Assembly: GCA_965219305.1 (NCBI GenBank)
Contig: OZ244725.1
Location: 2,604,001 to 2,668,000, forward strand
DNA length: 64,000 nt
Source of the DNA: DATHTS01 sp965219305
Lineage (GTDB): Bacteria > Acidobacteriota > Blastocatellia > Pyrinomonadales > Pyrinomonadaceae
Reading direction: 5' to 3'
In this document: positions 42,957 to 52,674 of the stretch, one piece after another
Layout of the letters: the number at the start of each line of letters is the position of its first letter
Position numbering within the stretch: position 1 is the first letter of the stretch
Notes under the pieces: model-generated
What the model saw: only the letters and a program-made list of their open reading frames with translations
The model's database searches: none
What the model was told of the DNA's origin: nothing
Made by a program: the position numbers and the translations under genes

Positions 42957-44366
42957 TTACTCTTCTTCCTGTAAATCGAGTGGAATGCGCGTCGAGAGAA
43001 GTTTTTGCGTAATTATCATCCCGATCCAGATCAAAAGCGCGACGGCTGAGATTGCCCAACCGAGATTTGCGATCAGATTTTCTTCTAAAACCACGCCGAA
43101 TAAAATTGCCGGAAGTCCGAAAAGCGCGATTTTCAGGCTGGTCTTTTTGGAATTTTCCATATTTTCCAGCGAGTTTATGCGGCTAATCTCCAAATCCATA
43201 TAATCGTCATCGGTGTTCAAACGCGAAAAGTATTCCTGTTCGGCTTGCGTCCAGCGGCGTAAAGATTTGGTTTCGGCGAGACGGTAAGCGGCGGCGAAAT
43301 TATGAATAACGTGGGCGATCTTGCCTTCGCGCAGGGCGATTTCGGCAAGTCCGCGAACGGTGCGGAAACTTTCGCCGAAAATCTCGATAGCGTGTTCGAA
43401 AACTCTCTTTGAACGCGAAAAATCGCCGAATTGAAAATATGTTTCGCCGAGTCTGGCAAGCAAATCTTCGTCGCCGTCGGCGCGTCGTTCCGCCAGACGA
43501 AGCGCGGCAAAGGCGCGTTTTTTCATCTTCTCGTCGCGTTCGGTGCTTCCGAAAGAATGAAGACAGCGGGCGAATTCAAAGATCAGCCAGGCGTTCTTCG
43601 GATTCAGACGAAGCGCGCGGCGAAATGCTTCGAGCGATTGCAAAAGATAGCCGGAAAGCCGCAGTTCGTTAGCGAGAACACGTAAATAATCTGATTTTTC
43701 GACATCTTCCGCGCTGATTTCTTTTTCCCTCTGCGGCGTTTTTGATTTTTTGCCGAGAGAATCTTCGAGAACTTCCGGCGAAGGAATTTTGGCAAATGCG
43801 GCTTTCATCAAGGTTTCTTTCGGTTCGGCAAGATAATCGCGCAGTTCGAGCGAACGATTGTCGAGAATATTTTCCGAAAGCTGCGGGATAATCGCGCGAA
43901 TTATCCGGCGATAATTTTCGCCGCCGGACGCGATAACGAAGCGTAAGTTTTTTCCTTCGATAACCGTTCGATAACGGTAAAAAACATTCCCGCCGCGTTT
44001 CAAGGCGCGAAGTGCCTGCGTTTCGACTTGTTCGATGTCTTTGATCTTCAGGCGATAGCGTGAATTATTGAGATTAGCCCAGAATTTCGGCAGATAACCA
44101 GTTCGCGTCAAACGTCTGCCGTCAAAGATGATGCGGTCGGTAAATGCAAGGAAAGGGCAAATTAGCCACGACAAAACGAAAAGCAGGACTGCCGCCAAGT
44201 CCTGCTCGATATAAACCAAAAATCCCGTGAAAAATGTCGTTAAGAAAAGCGCGGTAAAATAATCGTTCGGCGAAACTCTGATGCCGATTGGTTTTTCATT
44301 GAAATCATCGGCAGCGTTTTCGCTTTTAACAATTTCAGTCTGTTCTGCCTGTGCAATCTCGTTCAT
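42957..44366 (-). CDS. membrane protein with TPR-like repeats
   Basis: 469 aa. Two N-terminal transmembrane helices (about 36-76), a PH-like region (GRRLTRTGYLPKFW...IKDIEQVETQ), a helical TPR-type central part (LEAFRRALRLNPKNAWLIFEFARCLHS, LLARLGETYFQFGDFSRSKRVFEHAI) and two C-terminal helices (about 405-455). Likely scaffolding in the inner membrane; no named family. Confidence 0.65.
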   Translation of the reverse strand: MNEIAQAEQTEIVKSENAADDFNEKPIGIRVSPNDYFTALFLTTFFTGFLVYIEQDLAAVLLFVLSWLICPFLAFTDRIIFDGRRLTRTGYLPKFWANLNNSRYRLKIKDIEQVETQALRALKRGGNVFYRYRTVIEGKNLRFVIASGGENYRRIIRAIIPQLSENILDNRSLELRDYLAEPKETLMKAAFAKIPSPEVLEDSLGKKSKTPQREKEISAEDVEKSDYLRVLANELRLSGYLLQSLEAFRRALRLNPKNAWLIFEFARCLHSFGSTERDEKMKKRAFAALRLAERRADGDEDLLARLGETYFQFGDFSRSKRVFEHAIEIFGESFRTVRGLAEIALREGKIAHVIHNFAAAYRLAETKSLRRWTQAEQEYFSRLNTDDDYMDLEISRINSLENMENSKKTSLKIALFGLPAILFGVVLEENLIANLGWAISAVALLIWIGMIITQKLLSTRIPLDLQEEE

Positions 44367-44427
44367 TATTACCGTTTATTAAACAGCGAAACGGCGAAAA
44401 ATTTCAGAAAACTTTTTCCAATAACTT

Positions 44428-44455
44428 AGCACTCACCAATTGGCACTCAGCACTA
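44428..44455. repeat. heptanucleotide-phased repeat
   Basis: AGCACTC ACCAATT GGCACTC AGCACTA lie between the two TPR-type genes. Confidence 0.5.
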
Positions 44456-44462
44456 ATTTCTC

Positions 44463-45317
44463 CTAGCTTCCCGGAAATCCCGGAATCGGATCGGGTTCGG
44501 GTTCTTGAATTTCCTTGGCTTTTTCCGGGTTTAATTCTGTGATCTTTTCTTTTGCCAGACGCGCCGTTTCTGTCGGCGGAATTGCTTTGCCGTCCGCGTC
44601 TTTTGCTTCGCTGGCGGCTTTGGCAATGTTGAAATAAAGGTCCGCGGCTTCGTTCGTCTTGCCTTGTTTTTCGTAAATTTTCGCCAACTCGAAGTTTATC
44701 GTGTCCGGCGCGATGATCGTCTGACTCGCTCCGGCGAGTTCCTGATAAATTTTAACGGCTTCGTCGTATTTTCCGTCGTCGGTATTTGCCTGCGCGAGCG
44801 CGAATTTTGAAAGCGTGCCGACTTCGCCGCCCGAATTCGTCAGATCGGCTAATTCCGTCATCGCACCGGAACGATCAATCTGAATTTTATTAACAGCGGC
44901 AAAATACTTCGCTTTTTGCTGAACTTCGCCGCCATAGGTGTTGACGACGTTTTGAAATGCCGCGACTGCCGCGTTGGCGCGTTCCTGCTCGGTTTTAAAT
45001 ATTTTCGCTGTCGAACCTGCCGGAGGCGGTGTGTCCGTGACTTGCGCCTGCGAAGTTTCGATTGCTTTGCCGAGCGCGGTTTGCGCTCTTGCCGCTTGTC
45101 GCTGACTATATATATAGTAAATGCCGACCGCGAGAACCAACACGCCGAGTGCCGCTATCGCGTAAATAATATTTTTTCCTCTGCCCTCGACTTTTTTGCT
45201 CATATCTTCGAGCTTGTTACCGACCGTTGACTGAAAATCGTCACGATAAGCCCTGGTCGCTTTTTCTTCGGGTTTCGGAAGTTCTTGTTGAAATGTTCTT
45301 CTTTTCTTTCTAGCCAT
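44463..45317 (-). CDS. single-span TPR protein, YfgM-like
   Basis: 284 aa. Basic N-terminus, one transmembrane helix (about 50-70, IIYAIAALGVLVLAVGIYYI), then periplasmic TPR-like repeats (AAFQNVVNTYGGEVQQKAKYFAAV, EAVKIYQELAGAS, ELAKIYEKQGKTNEAADLYFNIAK). Resembles YfgM-type chaperone/translocon helpers. Family level only. Confidence 0.65.
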   Translation of the reverse strand: MARKKRRTFQQELPKPEEKATRAYRDDFQSTVGNKLEDMSKKVEGRGKNIIYAIAALGVLVLAVGIYYIYSQRQAARAQTALGKAIETSQAQVTDTPPPAGSTAKIFKTEQERANAAVAAFQNVVNTYGGEVQQKAKYFAAVNKIQIDRSGAMTELADLTNSGGEVGTLSKFALAQANTDDGKYDEAVKIYQELAGASQTIIAPDTINFELAKIYEKQGKTNEAADLYFNIAKAASEAKDADGKAIPPTETARLAKEKITELNPEKAKEIQEPEPDPIPGFPGS

Positions 45318-45482
45318 TTTGCAAGTATGTTAAATTTAAAACGTTATATAATTGTCCAAAATTTTGATTTTCGGAAAACATTAAATCTATCGTAAATCAA
45401 AGGGCTTTGACAAGCAACCAAAGAGTTTTTGGACAAATTTGGAAAAAAAATCGAAAAAATTCAAAAAAAAGTGATTTTTTCG

Positions 45483-45510
45483 GGAACTATTTGAAATTAA
45501 CGGTGTCTAA
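45483..45510 (+). promoter_or_regulatory. ECF-type promoter upstream of the sigma gene
   Basis: GGAACT and GTCTAA separated by 16 nt match the -35/-10 boxes of RpoE-like ECF sigma factors, implying autoregulation. A hairpin GTCCGC/GCGGAC follows in the leader (about 45519-45537). Confidence 0.6.
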
Positions 45511-45574
45511 TCAGAACAGTCCGCACGAAAAGCGGACGAGTAGTGTCAGATTTCGTCGGTTATGAGAACGATAA

Positions 45575-46228
45575 ATGTTTTTCAGTAAGTCAATAACATT
45601 TGACAGTGATAATTCAGGAAATGTTGCTTTGGCGGCAGATTCTGAATTCGTTCAAACAAACCACGAAACACAGTTCATTGAAAGATTAAAAGCAGGCGAC
45701 GCGGCGGCGTTCGACACGCTCGTGATGCGTTATTCGGGCGATTTATACGCGCTTCTGATGCGTCTGATGGAAAACCCGGAAGAAGCGGCGGATTTAACGC
45801 AGGAAACTTTTATGAGTGCGCTTAAATCAATCGAAAAATTTCGCGGCGACGCGGACATCAAAACGTGGCTTTTTCGGATTGCGATCAATAAATCCCGCAA
45901 TCGGCATCGTTGGTGGAAACGCCGAAAACGAGATGAGACGATCTCGATGGACGCATCTTACGGCAAAAGCGATACGCCTTTGAGCGAAACTTTTGAAAGC
46001 GGCACGGGCAATCCCGAAAAGGAAACTCTGCGGCGCGAAAGACAGAATATTTTAATAAACGCGCTTAATAATTTACCGGATATTTTCCGCGAAGCCGTTA
46101 TTTTATGCGATATTGAAGGTTTCAGTTACGAAGAAATAGCCGAAACGCTCGACATAAATCCCGGCACGGTAAAATCCAGAATTTCGAGAGGACGCGAAGA
46201 ACTGAGAAAGAATCTTAAAGATATTTGA
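45575..46228 (+). CDS. ECF-family RNA polymerase sigma factor
   Basis: 217 aa. Region 2: FDTLVMRYSGDLYALLMRLMENPEEAADLTQETFMSALKS and TWLFRIAINKSRNRHR; region 4: LNNLPDIFREAVILCDIEGFSYEEIAETLDINPGTVKSRISRGREEL. Complete, RpoE-like. The downstream anti-sigma gene and upstream ECF promoter support a classic pair. Confidence 0.94.
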   Translation: MFFSKSITFDSDNSGNVALAADSEFVQTNHETQFIERLKAGDAAAFDTLVMRYSGDLYALLMRLMENPEEAADLTQETFMSALKSIEKFRGDADIKTWLFRIAINKSRNRHRWWKRRKRDETISMDASYGKSDTPLSETFESGTGNPEKETLRRERQNILINALNNLPDIFREAVILCDIEGFSYEEIAETLDINPGTVKSRISRGREELRKNLKDI

Positions 46229-46609
46229 AAAAAAGCGGATGATTGACTCGCCCCGGTTTGATAAACCATAAATAAACCAAAATCGGTGCCAACGAAGAGG
46301 TCAATGGGAAACGAATCGTTTGACGAGTTCATTCGGATAAATTTTAGAAATTTTCAGCAAATATTTGAAAATAGACCAGCAAACAACTATTGAGAAAGTG
46401 CTGAAAAGATCGGGAAATTATCTGAACGCTTCGACAAACATTCAAGTTGTTTTTTAGCAATAAAAAACAGCCGGGGTCAGTCAGTTATTCGCTTACGATG
46501 GTTTTTGATTTTTGATTTTCGTTTTTGATAGTTGATTTATAATTGGGACATCAATTCATATTTAGCTTTCAAGGATCGAAAATCAAAGATCAAAGACCAA
46601 ATTACAATA
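46229..46609. other. 381-nt gap between sigma and anti-sigma genes
   Basis: No gene. The 3' part holds inverted period-7 repeats: TTTTGAT TTTTGAT... (46503 on) facing GATCGAA AATCAAA GATCAAA GACCAAA (46574-46601). These may have separated two originally adjacent genes. No strong promoter for the anti-sigma gene is visible. Confidence 0.6.
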
Positions 46610-47383
46610 ATGTTTTGTGAAAATTTACAATTTAATCTCTCGCTTTATTCGGACGATGTTTTATCGGACGACGAACGCTTTGTGCTTGATGAGCATTTAG
46701 CGGAATGTCCTCTGTGCCGCATAAAACTTTCCGATTATCAAGATTTGCGCCAAAATTTGCGTGTGATGCCGCGTCCTGAGATTCCGCAGAATTTATTGCA
46801 GAATATTAGAACTTCCGTCGCTCAAGCGCAACAAACCAATGAAACCGGACCGATTTTTGTTTTTAAAGAAAACGCAAAAAGCTGGTGGCGAACACATCTA
46901 ATGTCTTATTCGATTGGAACTTTTGCTTCCGTATTTTTCGGTCTGATGCTTTTATGGGGAATGTTTCCGGGACAAGCGAAAGTTAATGTAAGATACAATT
47001 CATCGGAAAATTCGACGATGATGCTTGCTGATGACGGTTCACCGATGACAAGTTCGGAATATGCCAATAAGTTAATTTCTTATCAAGCTCCGACGATAAA
47101 TCCGTCCGGCGCATTGGCGGCGATGTCAAAATCTATCATACGCGGCAAAATGACTGATGATGAAGTCGTTGTCGTCGCCGATGTTTTTAGTAATGGTCTG
47201 GCAAAAATTTCTGAAGTTGTTGAACCGCAAAATGACAGACGCGCTGTCCGCGAATTGGAGAAAGCCTTAAAAACCGATCCGGCGTATGCTGCACCGCCAT
47301 TTGTTACGGCTGAAACAGATAACCGTTCGGAAACCGTTCGGGTTGTTCTAAAGATTCAGAGAGTTGATGTTCCTGTTAATTAA
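46610..47383 (+). CDS. zinc-finger anti-sigma factor
   Basis: 257 aa from ATG 46610. MFCENLQFNLSLYSDDVLSD and LDEHLAECPLCRIKL give the HxxxCxxC zinc anti-sigma motif with Cys3 nearby. One transmembrane helix (about 99-119, IGTFASVFFGLMLLWGMF). The C-terminal part is probably periplasmic. Expected to hold the upstream ECF sigma inactive. Confidence 0.85.
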   Translation: MFCENLQFNLSLYSDDVLSDDERFVLDEHLAECPLCRIKLSDYQDLRQNLRVMPRPEIPQNLLQNIRTSVAQAQQTNETGPIFVFKENAKSWWRTHLMSYSIGTFASVFFGLMLLWGMFPGQAKVNVRYNSSENSTMMLADDGSPMTSSEYANKLISYQAPTINPSGALAAMSKSIIRGKMTDDEVVVVADVFSNGLAKISEVVEPQNDRRAVRELEKALKTDPAYAAPPFVTAETDNRSETVRVVLKIQRVDVPVN

Positions 47384-47444
47384 TCCGATTTAGATTCTAA
47401 CGTTAGTCAGTTATTTATCTTACAGAAGTCTTTTAAATGTGCTA

Positions 47445-48446
47445 CTAAGAATTTATTCTTTCAACCGAAATCACGCCTGAAACATTGCCTATCGAAGTCA
47501 TAACTTTATCGAGATGTTTTTTGTCGAACACCTCAATCGAAACTTCGATCAAACCGCGATCTTCTTTTGAAATATTAGCCTTTGCATCGCGTATTCCGGT
47601 TTTAATTTCAGCAATTGCGTTTGTAATTCCTGCCAACATTCCGGTACGATTTTCAGTTGTTACAAGCAAACGCACCGATTGAATTTCCTGAGAATCGGTT
47701 TTCGCCCACTCAACATCCACGATTCGTTCTCTATTTACCATTAATTGTTTGACGTTTTTACAGCGTTTATTATGAACGACGATGCCTTTGCCGAGCGTAA
47801 TATAACCGACAATATCTTCACCGCGCAGAGGATTACAACAATGCGCCCGCGTCGTCAAAAGATTATCTACGCCCTTGACAACAATTGCATCCTCGCTCAT
47901 TCCGATAAACTTTTTAACGGCTTTGACACCGCTTTCGAGCCGCGTTTCTTTGCGTTTTTCGGGATCGCGCAGGGCAAATTCTTCCGCACCGAGATGTTTG
48001 GCGAGAACATTTCGCGGCAGAGTTTTTCCGTAACCTATCGAAGCTAATAAATCTTCCGGTCTGCCCAAACCGTATTCATTGGCAATTCGCTTTAATTCTT
48101 CGTCATTATTAGTTAATTTTTTTGGCGGAACGCGAAATTTTTCGGCTTCTTTTTCGAGAAGTCTACGACCGATTTCGATTGAATCCGTGCGTTGCTGTGA
48201 AGAAATATAATGTCTGATGCGCGTTCGGGCGCGTGAAGTGTTTACGAAATTCAGCCAGTCGCGCGACGGTTTCGAGTTCGGTTTTGTTAAAATTTCGACG
48301 ACATCGCCGTTTTGCAGTTGTGTTTTTAACGGAACGATTCGCCCGTTAATTTTCGCACCGTTGCAATTATCACCGACCTCCGAGTGAATCATATAAGCAA
48401 AATCAACCGGCGTTGCGCCGCGAGGAAGTTGGACGACTCTGCCCAT
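47445..48446 (-). CDS. RelA/SpoT C-terminal half (TGS-ACT), separated by a frameshift
   Basis: 333 aa from the first Met. GRVVQLPRGATPVDFAYMIHSEVG is the TGS domain; KKFIGMSEDAIVVKGVDNLLTTRAHCCNPLRGEDIVGYITLGKGIVVHNKRCKN is the zinc-finger/CC region; the end is an ACT domain. The frame is open 5' to about 48519 and reads EDFIESLKLDLYPKDVYAFTP, which is the normal join to the catalytic half in other Rel proteins. Confidence 0.85.
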   Translation of the reverse strand: MGRVVQLPRGATPVDFAYMIHSEVGDNCNGAKINGRIVPLKTQLQNGDVVEILTKPNSKPSRDWLNFVNTSRARTRIRHYISSQQRTDSIEIGRRLLEKEAEKFRVPPKKLTNNDEELKRIANEYGLGRPEDLLASIGYGKTLPRNVLAKHLGAEEFALRDPEKRKETRLESGVKAVKKFIGMSEDAIVVKGVDNLLTTRAHCCNPLRGEDIVGYITLGKGIVVHNKRCKNVKQLMVNRERIVDVEWAKTDSQEIQSVRLLVTTENRTGMLAGITNAIAEIKTGIRDAKANISKEDRGLIEVSIEVFDKKHLDKVMTSIGNVSGVISVERINS

Positions 48447-48487
48447 CGGAGTAAAAGCGTAAACGTCTTTCGGATATAAATCGAGTT

Positions 48488-49651
48488 TTAATGATTCGAT
48501 AAAATCTTCAGATCTTCGTTATTTTCTGTATTTTCAACCAACGGAAGCAAAAGACGTTCGACCGTTTTGCGAAGTTCATCGAGATTTTTTTCTTCATCTT
48601 TTGCGCCGAGTTTGCTTTCTTTGTAACGCCAGTGCGCCGCTACGCCTTCCTCGGCAATCTGGTGCATTTCCTGCGTTCGAATTTGAACTTCATAGGCGAG
48701 TCCGCCATCACCGATTACCGACGTATGCAGCGATTGATAAAGGTTTTCGCGCGGAATTGCTATCCAATCTTTGAAGCGTTCGGGAACAGGTGTCCAGATG
48801 TCGTGAATAACGCTCAAAGCCAGATAACAATTTTTTTTCTGATTCGGTGTTATAATCCGGGCGGCAATCAAATCATAAACTTCGTCAATCGTCAGTTTTC
48901 GTTTTTTTAATTTCTTCCAGAGGGAAAAAAGTCGCTTGACACGCCCCTGAATTTCTACAAACGGAACTTCGTTTTCTTCTAAATTTACGCGAATTTTCTC
49001 TTTGATTTTTTCAAGAGTTTCTTCAAGTTCATCACGTCGTGCTTCAACTTCTTCGGAAAGTTTTTTATATTCTGCAGGATACAGATTTTGAAATGACAAA
49101 TCTTCAAGTTCTCCGCGAACTTTTCCCATTCCGAGCCGATGAGCAATCGGTGCATAAATATCAAGCGTTTCCTGCGATATACGGGCGCGTTTTTCCGGCT
49201 TTAAAAACTCCATCGTCCGCATATTATGCAAACGGTCGGCGAGTTTTATAAGCACTACGCGCACATCCGTAATCATCGCTAAAACCATCTTTCGGACATT
49301 TTCCGCTTGCTGCTTTTCTTTTGAAAGATCGCTGATATAAGCGATTTTCGTTAAACCGTCAACTAAACTCGTAATTTCATCGCCAAACAACTCTTTTATA
49401 GTATCGAGATCAACTAATGTATCTTCCACAACATCGTGTAAAAGTCCGGTCGAAACACTTACTTCATCAAGTCGCATATTAGCTAAAATATCGGCGACTG
49501 CAAGTGGATGAACGAGATACGGTTCACCCGATGCACGTTTTTGTCCGCGATGATGAAGTGCTGAAAAAAGATAAGCCCGCCGAATCATTTCCGCATCGGA
49601 ATTCGGGCGATTAGTTTCAACTTTTTCGATGATGTCTTCGATTCGAATCAT
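48488..49651 (-). CDS. RelA/SpoT catalytic half (HD hydrolase and synthetase)
   Basis: 387 aa. HD hydrolase: HHRGQKRASGEPYLVHPLAVADIL, GLLHDVVEDT, IKLADRLHNMRT; synthetase: IDEVYDLIAARII, AIPRENLYQSLHTSVIG, YEVQIRTQEMHQIAEEGVAAHWRYK. It makes and degrades (p)ppGpp. Translation runs off frame near 48505-48520 (GAAGATCTGAAGATTTT) and ends at TAA 48488-48490. The ATG at 49651 is used; TTG 49657 is less likely. Confidence 0.9.
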   Translation of the reverse strand: MIRIEDIIEKVETNRPNSDAEMIRRAYLFSALHHRGQKRASGEPYLVHPLAVADILANMRLDEVSVSTGLLHDVVEDTLVDLDTIKELFGDEITSLVDGLTKIAYISDLSKEKQQAENVRKMVLAMITDVRVVLIKLADRLHNMRTMEFLKPEKRARISQETLDIYAPIAHRLGMGKVRGELEDLSFQNLYPAEYKKLSEEVEARRDELEETLEKIKEKIRVNLEENEVPFVEIQGRVKRLFSLWKKLKKRKLTIDEVYDLIAARIITPNQKKNCYLALSVIHDIWTPVPERFKDWIAIPRENLYQSLHTSVIGDGGLAYEVQIRTQEMHQIAEEGVAAHWRYKESKLGAKDEEKNLDELRKTVERLLLPLVENTENNEDLKILSNH

Positions 49652-49725
49652 AAACAAAAGGCGATGCCCATTTACTATTGTAATTGAGCATCACCTCTAA
49701 AAGAAGTTAGATTTTTCAATAGAAG

Positions 49726-50610
49726 CTATTTTTTCTTTTCAGCTTCTTCTTTAGCTTTTCTTTCCGCCTCTACAGCTTCCTCTTTTTTCCGCTTTGCTTC
49801 CGCTAATTCGGTAAATTTGTCTCTGGCTTTTTCAGCATCGGATTTAATTTTTGCAATCTCCTCTTCAGGCATCTTTTCCATTTCGGCAATTCTTGATTTT
49901 TGTTGTAAAAGATTTGCTTTATAAGACCAAGCCGAATCACTATCAGGATTTAATTGCGTAGCTTTATCGGCGAGTTCATAACCTTGGGTTGCACATTGTT
50001 TTAATTTTTCAAAATCTTCCGGGTTTTCCGGTTCGCTAAATCTGAATACCGGTTTGCCATCAACTTCAACTGTTTGTTTGACAGGCTCAACATCAGAGAT
50101 ATTGTTAGCACAAGTATATTGTCGGGAAGCTAGTTTAACCAAAGCTTCAGCGCGTGAAGTAGGATCAACATTCTCATTGTTGGCGCGTTCAGTTACCCAT
50201 TGCTGCCACTCATTATCCATCTTCATTGTTTCGAATAAGTTGGCTACCGCGTTGAAAGAACTTTGCTCACTTGGATCTTCCGCAAGAACTTTTTTGTATT
50301 CTCCGATTGCTGCCAAAGCTTTATCTTCTTGTTTACGATCGGAGATAAATCTTGAGTGCAAAGTTCTTGCAAGAAAAAGTTGCGCTGTTTTGCCTTCTAA
50401 TGATTTACCTTCGGGATCGCGGCTAATCGCATCACGGAAAAGTTCTTCCGCCCTGTCATATTCTTTTTTCTTATAAGCTTCTGCACCGTCAACCAAATCA
50501 CGCCGGGACATAATCTTACCGTAATACGTACAATTAGTTCCTATTAAAACTGTTGCTAATATTAAAAGCAGTATCCCTACACGAGAGATTCTCATTTTTT
50601 TTGACTCCAT
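49726..50610 (-). CDS. TPR lipoprotein of the TonB/ExbB operon
   Basis: 294 aa. Signal ending LIGTNC suggests a lipoprotein. TPR-type repeats (AEAYKKKEYDRAEELFRDAISRDPEG, AIGEYKKVLAEDPSEQ, GYELADKATQLNPDSDSAWSYKA) and a C-terminal charged coiled coil (KKEEAVEAERKAKEEAEKKK). Last gene of the operon, 58 nt after exbD2. Likely a periplasmic accessory to the energy-transduction complex. Confidence 0.75.
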   Translation of the reverse strand: MESKKMRISRVGILLLILATVLIGTNCTYYGKIMSRRDLVDGAEAYKKKEYDRAEELFRDAISRDPEGKSLEGKTAQLFLARTLHSRFISDRKQEDKALAAIGEYKKVLAEDPSEQSSFNAVANLFETMKMDNEWQQWVTERANNENVDPTSRAEALVKLASRQYTCANNISDVEPVKQTVEVDGKPVFRFSEPENPEDFEKLKQCATQGYELADKATQLNPDSDSAWSYKANLLQQKSRIAEMEKMPEEEIAKIKSDAEKARDKFTELAEAKRKKEEAVEAERKAKEEAEKKK

Positions 50611-50668
50611 TATTACAATTTAATAACGGAAGCAGGCATTACAGTCTGTTTCCGTTCGTATGTTCAAT

Positions 50669-51157
50669 TTATTCTGGTAGATCGTCAACCTGTAAACCGA
50701 TTCTGTCTGAACCGGCAGTTTTTACAGCATCAATTACTTTTACGACATCACCGTATTTAACTGTTCGCGGAGATTTGATGAAAACAGTTTTCTCCACCTC
50801 ATTAGTATTTTCACGAAAAACGCCGTTAGATTCGCGCTGCTTGAAAAGCGTTGAAAGTTGTGTTACCAAAGAACTCGGATCACCTACATCACCTGCGGCA
50901 TCTTTATTCAATAAAACCTTCATATTTTCGGGCGTGTCGCCCTTGTTAATGGTAACAACCAAAGTCAACTCATTGGGTTTAGCATCATTCATCTGATCCG
51001 GCTTCGGTTCTGCCGGAACTTTCGCTTCAAACTGTGAAGGCTTTGACGGCGTAATGACCATAAAAATAATCAATAGCACTAACAAAACATCAATTAACGG
51101 TGTAACATTAATACTAGGTTTAGCTCCACCACTAGAACTTCCTGCTGACATTGCCAT
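50669..51157 (-). CDS. exbD: ExbD/TolR biopolymer transporter, second copy
   Basis: 162 aa. KPSINVTPLIDVLLVLLIIFMVITP is the single transmembrane helix with the proton-relay Asp (PLIDVLLV). The C-terminal periplasmic domain differs from the first copy (VNKGDTPENMKVLL, TAGSDRIGLQVDDL). Part of the ExbB-ExbD motor. Confidence 0.9.
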   Translation of the reverse strand: MAMSAGSSSGGAKPSINVTPLIDVLLVLLIIFMVITPSKPSQFEAKVPAEPKPDQMNDAKPNELTLVVTINKGDTPENMKVLLNKDAAGDVGDPSSLVTQLSTLFKQRESNGVFRENTNEVEKTVFIKSPRTVKYGDVVKVIDAVKTAGSDRIGLQVDDLPE

Positions 51158-51219
51158 AATTTATTACTCCTTACATCTCAAAATATTCAAAAGAAAGTTT
51201 TGAGATATGATTAAAATTA

Positions 51220-51672
51220 TTACTGGGATTGTCCCCCTTCAGGGTTGTCTTTCTTTTTATCCGCAACTAATCCAACTCTATCAATATCTTGTTTGCGAAT
51301 TTCGTTGATTGCGTTAACTACTGTTCCATAATCAACTTCAATACCGCTTTTGATATAAACAATACGTTTTTCGGGTAATTTGTCTTTCATTAAAGAGTTG
51401 ATTTTTTCCCCTAATGTATCTATCGGAAAAGAATCCTTACCAACATAAAAGTTATTGTTATCAGGAATAGCAACTATTACGGACGTATCTTTAGCAATGT
51501 CCGGGTCTTCCACCGGAGCATTCATATCTCGCGGCAAATTTACCGAAACGCCTTGTTGGAGGAGCGGTGTAACAATCATAAAGATGATTAGCAACACCAA
51601 CATAATATCCACCATCGGTGTAACATTAATCTCGGAGTTATAGTCTTCGTCTCCGCCGATTGCCATAGCCAT
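51220..51672 (-). CDS. exbD: ExbD/TolR biopolymer transporter, first copy
   Basis: 150 aa. EINVTPMVDIMLVLLIIFMIVTPLLQQGV carries the conserved Asp (PMVDIMLV). The periplasmic part ends DRVGLVADKKK. A GGAGAAAT site precedes ATG. Confidence 0.9.
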   Translation of the reverse strand: MAMAIGGDEDYNSEINVTPMVDIMLVLLIIFMIVTPLLQQGVSVNLPRDMNAPVEDPDIAKDTSVIVAIPDNNNFYVGKDSFPIDTLGEKINSLMKDKLPEKRIVYIKSGIEVDYGTVVNAINEIRKQDIDRVGLVADKKKDNPEGGQSQ

Positions 51673-51805
51673 AGTTTATTTCTCCTATAATCGCTTAGAT
51701 TTTCTAATCAGATAAGCAAAAGTTAAAGATTTCGTTAACTACATAGATTTGCAAAAATGCAAAATTTAAGCATTTTGGGTTTAATCTTTTACTTTTGCTT
51801 TTCCG

Positions 51806-52549
51806 CTAGCTGTTCAGTCGTTTCGTACGTTGTTTAATAAAGTAATCAACTAATTCTGAAGCCGAGTTTTCCATTTCGATACCAAAACTCGATACTTTAT
51901 TTGTAAAATAGTTAAATAACCAAACTGCCGGAACCGCAACCGCAATACCGAACGCCGTCGCAACTAGTGCTTCTGAAATAGCACCCCCGATTGCTCCGAT
52001 ACCTGCCGTTTCGTTAACTGCTAGAGCTTGGAACGCCGAGATAATACCGACAACCGTTCCGAACAGACCGACGAACGGAGCTGTTGAACCAACTGTAGCA
52101 AGTCCTGATAAACCGCGTTTAAGTTCAGCAGTTTTGATAGCGATTGCGCGCTGCAAAGCACGTTTTGACGCTTCCATTTCATCGCCCGAAAATTCGGTTT
52201 CGCTCAAATGTGCGTTAAATTCTTTTAAACCCGATGAAACAACCATCGCCAAATGCGAATCTTTATGTTTATCGCTGATCGTGATTGCTTCGTCAATGTT
52301 ACTGTTTTTCAACGCCTGAGCAACTTTCGGTGCATATTGGCGTGATTGTTGTTTTGCTTTGCTGTATGTCAGCCAACGCTCAATTCCGACGGCAATAATA
52401 TATACCGATTGAACTAAAAGCAACGAAATAACAACCCATCCGGGGATGGTCAAACTCTTAGCAATATCGTAAAGACCAAAGGACACTTGTTGTTTTCCCT
52501 CGGCGAACATAAATAAGAAGCCAAGTAATAGGCTGGTTAAAACTGTCAT
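51806..52549 (-). CDS. exbB: ExbB/TolQ/MotA-family proton channel
   Basis: 247 aa with three transmembrane regions (about 30-55, 150-175, 190-215). GLSGLATVGSTAPFVGLFGTVVGIISAF and GAISEALVATAFGIAVAVPAVWLFNYF are family signatures. Works with the two ExbD proteins and TonB to use the proton gradient. Confidence 0.93.
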   Translation of the reverse strand: MTVLTSLLLGFLFMFAEGKQQVSFGLYDIAKSLTIPGWVVISLLLVQSVYIIAVGIERWLTYSKAKQQSRQYAPKVAQALKNSNIDEAITISDKHKDSHLAMVVSSGLKEFNAHLSETEFSGDEMEASKRALQRAIAIKTAELKRGLSGLATVGSTAPFVGLFGTVVGIISAFQALAVNETAGIGAIGGAISEALVATAFGIAVAVPAVWLFNYFTNKVSSFGIEMENSASELVDYFIKQRTKRLNS

Positions 52550-52674
52550 TATATTTCCTCCAAAATTTTAGAAACTTTTATACTCTCTTATACTTATGAT
52601 TGCAGAATCATAGATAAATGCGAAAAACAATCAAGCCGGTTTCCCGCATTTACCGAACTTATCCGTAGTTAAAC

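Noticed and set aside
49661..49697. Terminator hairpin (AGGCGATGC/GCATCACCT) after the TonB operon
   Set aside because: Stem interrupted and T-run poor; plausible but not convincing.
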